A stretch of DNA of 38,488 bases from Carnobacterium divergens. Its GTDB lineage: Bacteria > Bacillota > Bacilli > Lactobacillales > Carnobacteriaceae. The position numbers and the translations under genes are program-made. Within the stretch, counting starts at the first letter, position 1; the number at the start of each line of letters is the position of its first letter. Positions 37,197 to 38,488 of this stretch are shown one piece after another. The notes under the pieces were generated by a model. It had not been told where the DNA came from and made no database searches. It was given only the letters and a program-made list of their open reading frames with translations. Where the stretch lies: NCBI RefSeq assembly GCF_900258435.1, contig NZ_LT992558.1, positions 177,681-216,168 of the forward strand. Direction: 5' to 3'.

Positions 37197-37718
37197 CTAA
37201 GCAAGATACATATAATAAAGTGTGATAAGTGCTCCGGGTAAAACGGCTACCATAAATGGCATTGTTGTCGCTTTTGTTGCTTTGAAAGTGTGTAGTGGAT
37301 TAGTATTTTTAAAAATAAGAGACATTCCTATATGTTGAACAGCTGACAACATTTGAGATAAAAAAGTTCTTGTAAATAACAAGATGACAATAGCAAGGAT
37401 TCCTCCAATCACAATTGTATACATCATACAGTAAAGTGAAAACCCAATTCCTGCAATCACACCAATTGTCGCAAATAATTTCACATCCCCAGCAGCAAGT
37501 GCTTTAAAAACATACAATATCATCATGATTCCACCACTAACTAAAAACCCTAGTCCACTACTAATTATACCTTCCATTTGATTGACAATTATACTGTTTA
37601 TCAAGCCTAATGGTAAAAAAATCAAAATAAGCTTATTAGGAATTATATGGAATTTGATATCGTAATAAAACGCTATTACAATAAAAAGCATTAATATGAT
37701 AATTGTAGATAGTGTCAT
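37197..37718 (-). CDS. A24 prepilin peptidase (TadV/CpaA-like), copy 2
   Basis: 173 residues from ATG 37718, which has AAAGGAGGGAAAAT upstream; an in-frame ATG at 37757 would run back into the pseudopilin gene. The catalytic aspartates are in FYYDIKFHIIPN (Asp20) and ALAAGDVKLF (Asp78), the same positions as in copy 1. Hydrophobic helices fill the rest. The last 82 coding bases are identical to copy 1. It lies 20 nt after the TadE-like gene and 21 nt before the DUF5702-like gene. Confidence 0.9.
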   Translation of the reverse strand: MTLSTIIILMLFIVIAFYYDIKFHIIPNKLILIFLPLGLINSIIVNQMEGIISSGLGFLVSGGIMMILYVFKALAAGDVKLFATIGVIAGIGFSLYCMMYTIVIGGILAIVILLFTRTFLSQMLSAVQHIGMSLIFKNTNPLHTFKATKATTMPFMVAVLPGALITLYYMYLA

Positions 37719-37738
37719 ATTTTCCCTCCTTTCATTAG

Positions 37739-38365
37739 TTATCCTTCTGTAGTCCAAAAATATCCAGCTGACTGACTGACTACTTTAAATTCAAATTTTT
37801 TTATAAATGGAATGTTTAACGGTATCTTACAACTTGCCTTAACTTTAAATTTTTGATTCTTTCCTCTAGCATTTTCTGCATGAACTTCTTCAATTTTGAT
37901 TTGATCTGCCCAATTTCCAGCTAATGAATTACTGAATCTTTCAGAAATCATCGTTTCCATCCGACCTTCCGCTTTCGTATCATAAAGCATGGGATATACT
38001 GCGCTATCCACTACTCCTACGATATCAAATTTTCCAATCTGATCCGTAATAAATGTGTTTGCAATATCATAACTTAATTTTGTTTCGCCTCCAGTTGCAT
38101 TGTCAAAAAGTGTATCTACCTTTTTATTTAATTTATCCACATATTTTTTTTGAGTTTTATCTGCGCCGTCTAGTAATACTCCTATCAAATAACCATTTTT
38201 CGTGATTTTTTGAACTGAATCTGAAGTTGCTTTGTCTAGTGCTATTTGAACGACTGATACTTGAATCATTGTCCAAAGAAAGAAAATAAAGGTTAAAAAT
38301 ATTGGCAAAACCATTGCTGCTTCAAGAATCATGCTGCCCGAATTTTCTTTTAGAAACTTATTCAT
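37739..38365 (-). CDS. TadE-like pseudopilin, copy 2
   Basis: 208 residues. It has a short leader MNKFLKENSG, then SMILEAAMVLPIFLTFIFF, with Gly at -1 and Glu at +5 of the predicted cleavage. A single membrane helix is followed by a hydrophilic body. The end LNIPFIKKFEFKVVSQSAGYFW corresponds to that of copy 1. The upstream GGAAGGATAATCCA is a reasonable ribosome binding site. It is the natural substrate of the adjacent peptidase. Confidence 0.85.
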   Translation of the reverse strand: MNKFLKENSGSMILEAAMVLPIFLTFIFFLWTMIQVSVVQIALDKATSDSVQKITKNGYLIGVLLDGADKTQKKYVDKLNKKVDTLFDNATGGETKLSYDIANTFITDQIGKFDIVGVVDSAVYPMLYDTKAEGRMETMISERFSNSLAGNWADQIKIEEVHAENARGKNQKFKVKASCKIPLNIPFIKKFEFKVVSQSAGYFWTTEG

Positions 38366-38390
38366 TGGATTATCCTTCCTAAACTTTTAT

Positions 38391-38488
38391 TTATTGATCG
38401 CCCTGCTTGTAATCTTTTACTTCACTATCTTCCACTTGGAAACTAAAATCACTCATAAATCCCTGAACTTTTGTTTCCATTATTCCTC
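38391..38488 (-). CDS. Small or truncated ORF at the right edge
   Basis: An open frame reaches the window edge. From an ATG at 38480, with GAGGAATA directly before it at the border, it gives 29 residues starting METKVQGFM and ending DYKQGDQ. The frame has no stop before the edge, so it may equally be the C-terminus of a longer protein. It ends 25 nt before the TadE-like gene and so belongs to the same transcript. The family is not recognisable. Confidence 0.45.
   Translation of the reverse strand, partial: GIMETKVQGFMSDFSFQVEDSEVKDYKQGDQ

Overview
The window is low-GC Firmicutes DNA, most likely from the Lactobacillales (Carnobacteriaceae or Enterococcaceae). The reasons are AT-rich codon use, strong AGGAGG-type ribosome binding sites, lipoproteins with LxGC lipoboxes, a one-mismatch CodY box, a cre-like site, and the gene order ilvDBNC-leuABCD-ilvA. 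I cannot name the species. Almost everything is on the minus strand.

Left end (1-6.4 kb): this part holds mixed small units. They are the acidic tail of a plus-strand gene cut by the window edge, a convergent acidic/coiled-coil protein, a small membrane protein, a free-standing AroQ-type chorismate mutase, a VOC-fold protein, a maltose O-acetyltransferase-like enzyme, a tyrosine phosphatase, an unknown protein, and an orphan oligopeptide-binding lipoprotein with a CodY-like box upstream of its promoter.

Aromatic operon (6.4-14.8 kb, minus): aroE-aroF-aroB-aroC-tyrA-aroA-aroK-pheA form one operon behind a consensus promoter. A 20-codon leader peptide ending RYFSYFR follows, then three mutually exclusive RNA pairings and a strong terminator. 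This looks like ribosome-mediated attenuation sensing Tyr and Phe. With the chorismate mutase at 1.8-2.1 kb the set covers DAHP to phenylpyruvate and hydroxyphenylpyruvate, except that 3-dehydroquinate dehydratase (aroD) is not in the window.

Between the two pathways (14.9-16.1 kb) lies a secreted CwlO/PcsB-like M23 peptidase.

Branched-chain operon (16.3-27.4 kb, minus): ilvD-ilvB-ilvN-ilvC-leuA-leuB-leuC-leuD-ilvA, tightly packed. A second leader peptide (25 codons, ending SVITILLL) and its own attenuator precede it, so both biosynthetic operons appear to use the same control logic with different sensor codons. No ilvE transaminase is present.

Right end (27.6-38.5 kb, minus): this is part of a Tad/Flp-like pseudopilus locus. 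It has two TadE-like pseudopilins carrying G|SxILE processing sites, two small A24 prepilin peptidases, a large DUF5702-like protein, an FHA-domain membrane protein and several lipoproteins. The locus has been duplicated. Between the two halves is an array of broken copies of the 3' end of the DUF5702-like gene, each followed by a related lipoprotein gene. One copy carries an in-frame deletion between 9-bp repeats, one lipoprotein gene has a frameshift, and two pairs of paralogous genes contain 85-nt identical tracts that suggest gene conversion. The pilus ATPase, membrane platform and pilin genes, if present, lie beyond the right edge.
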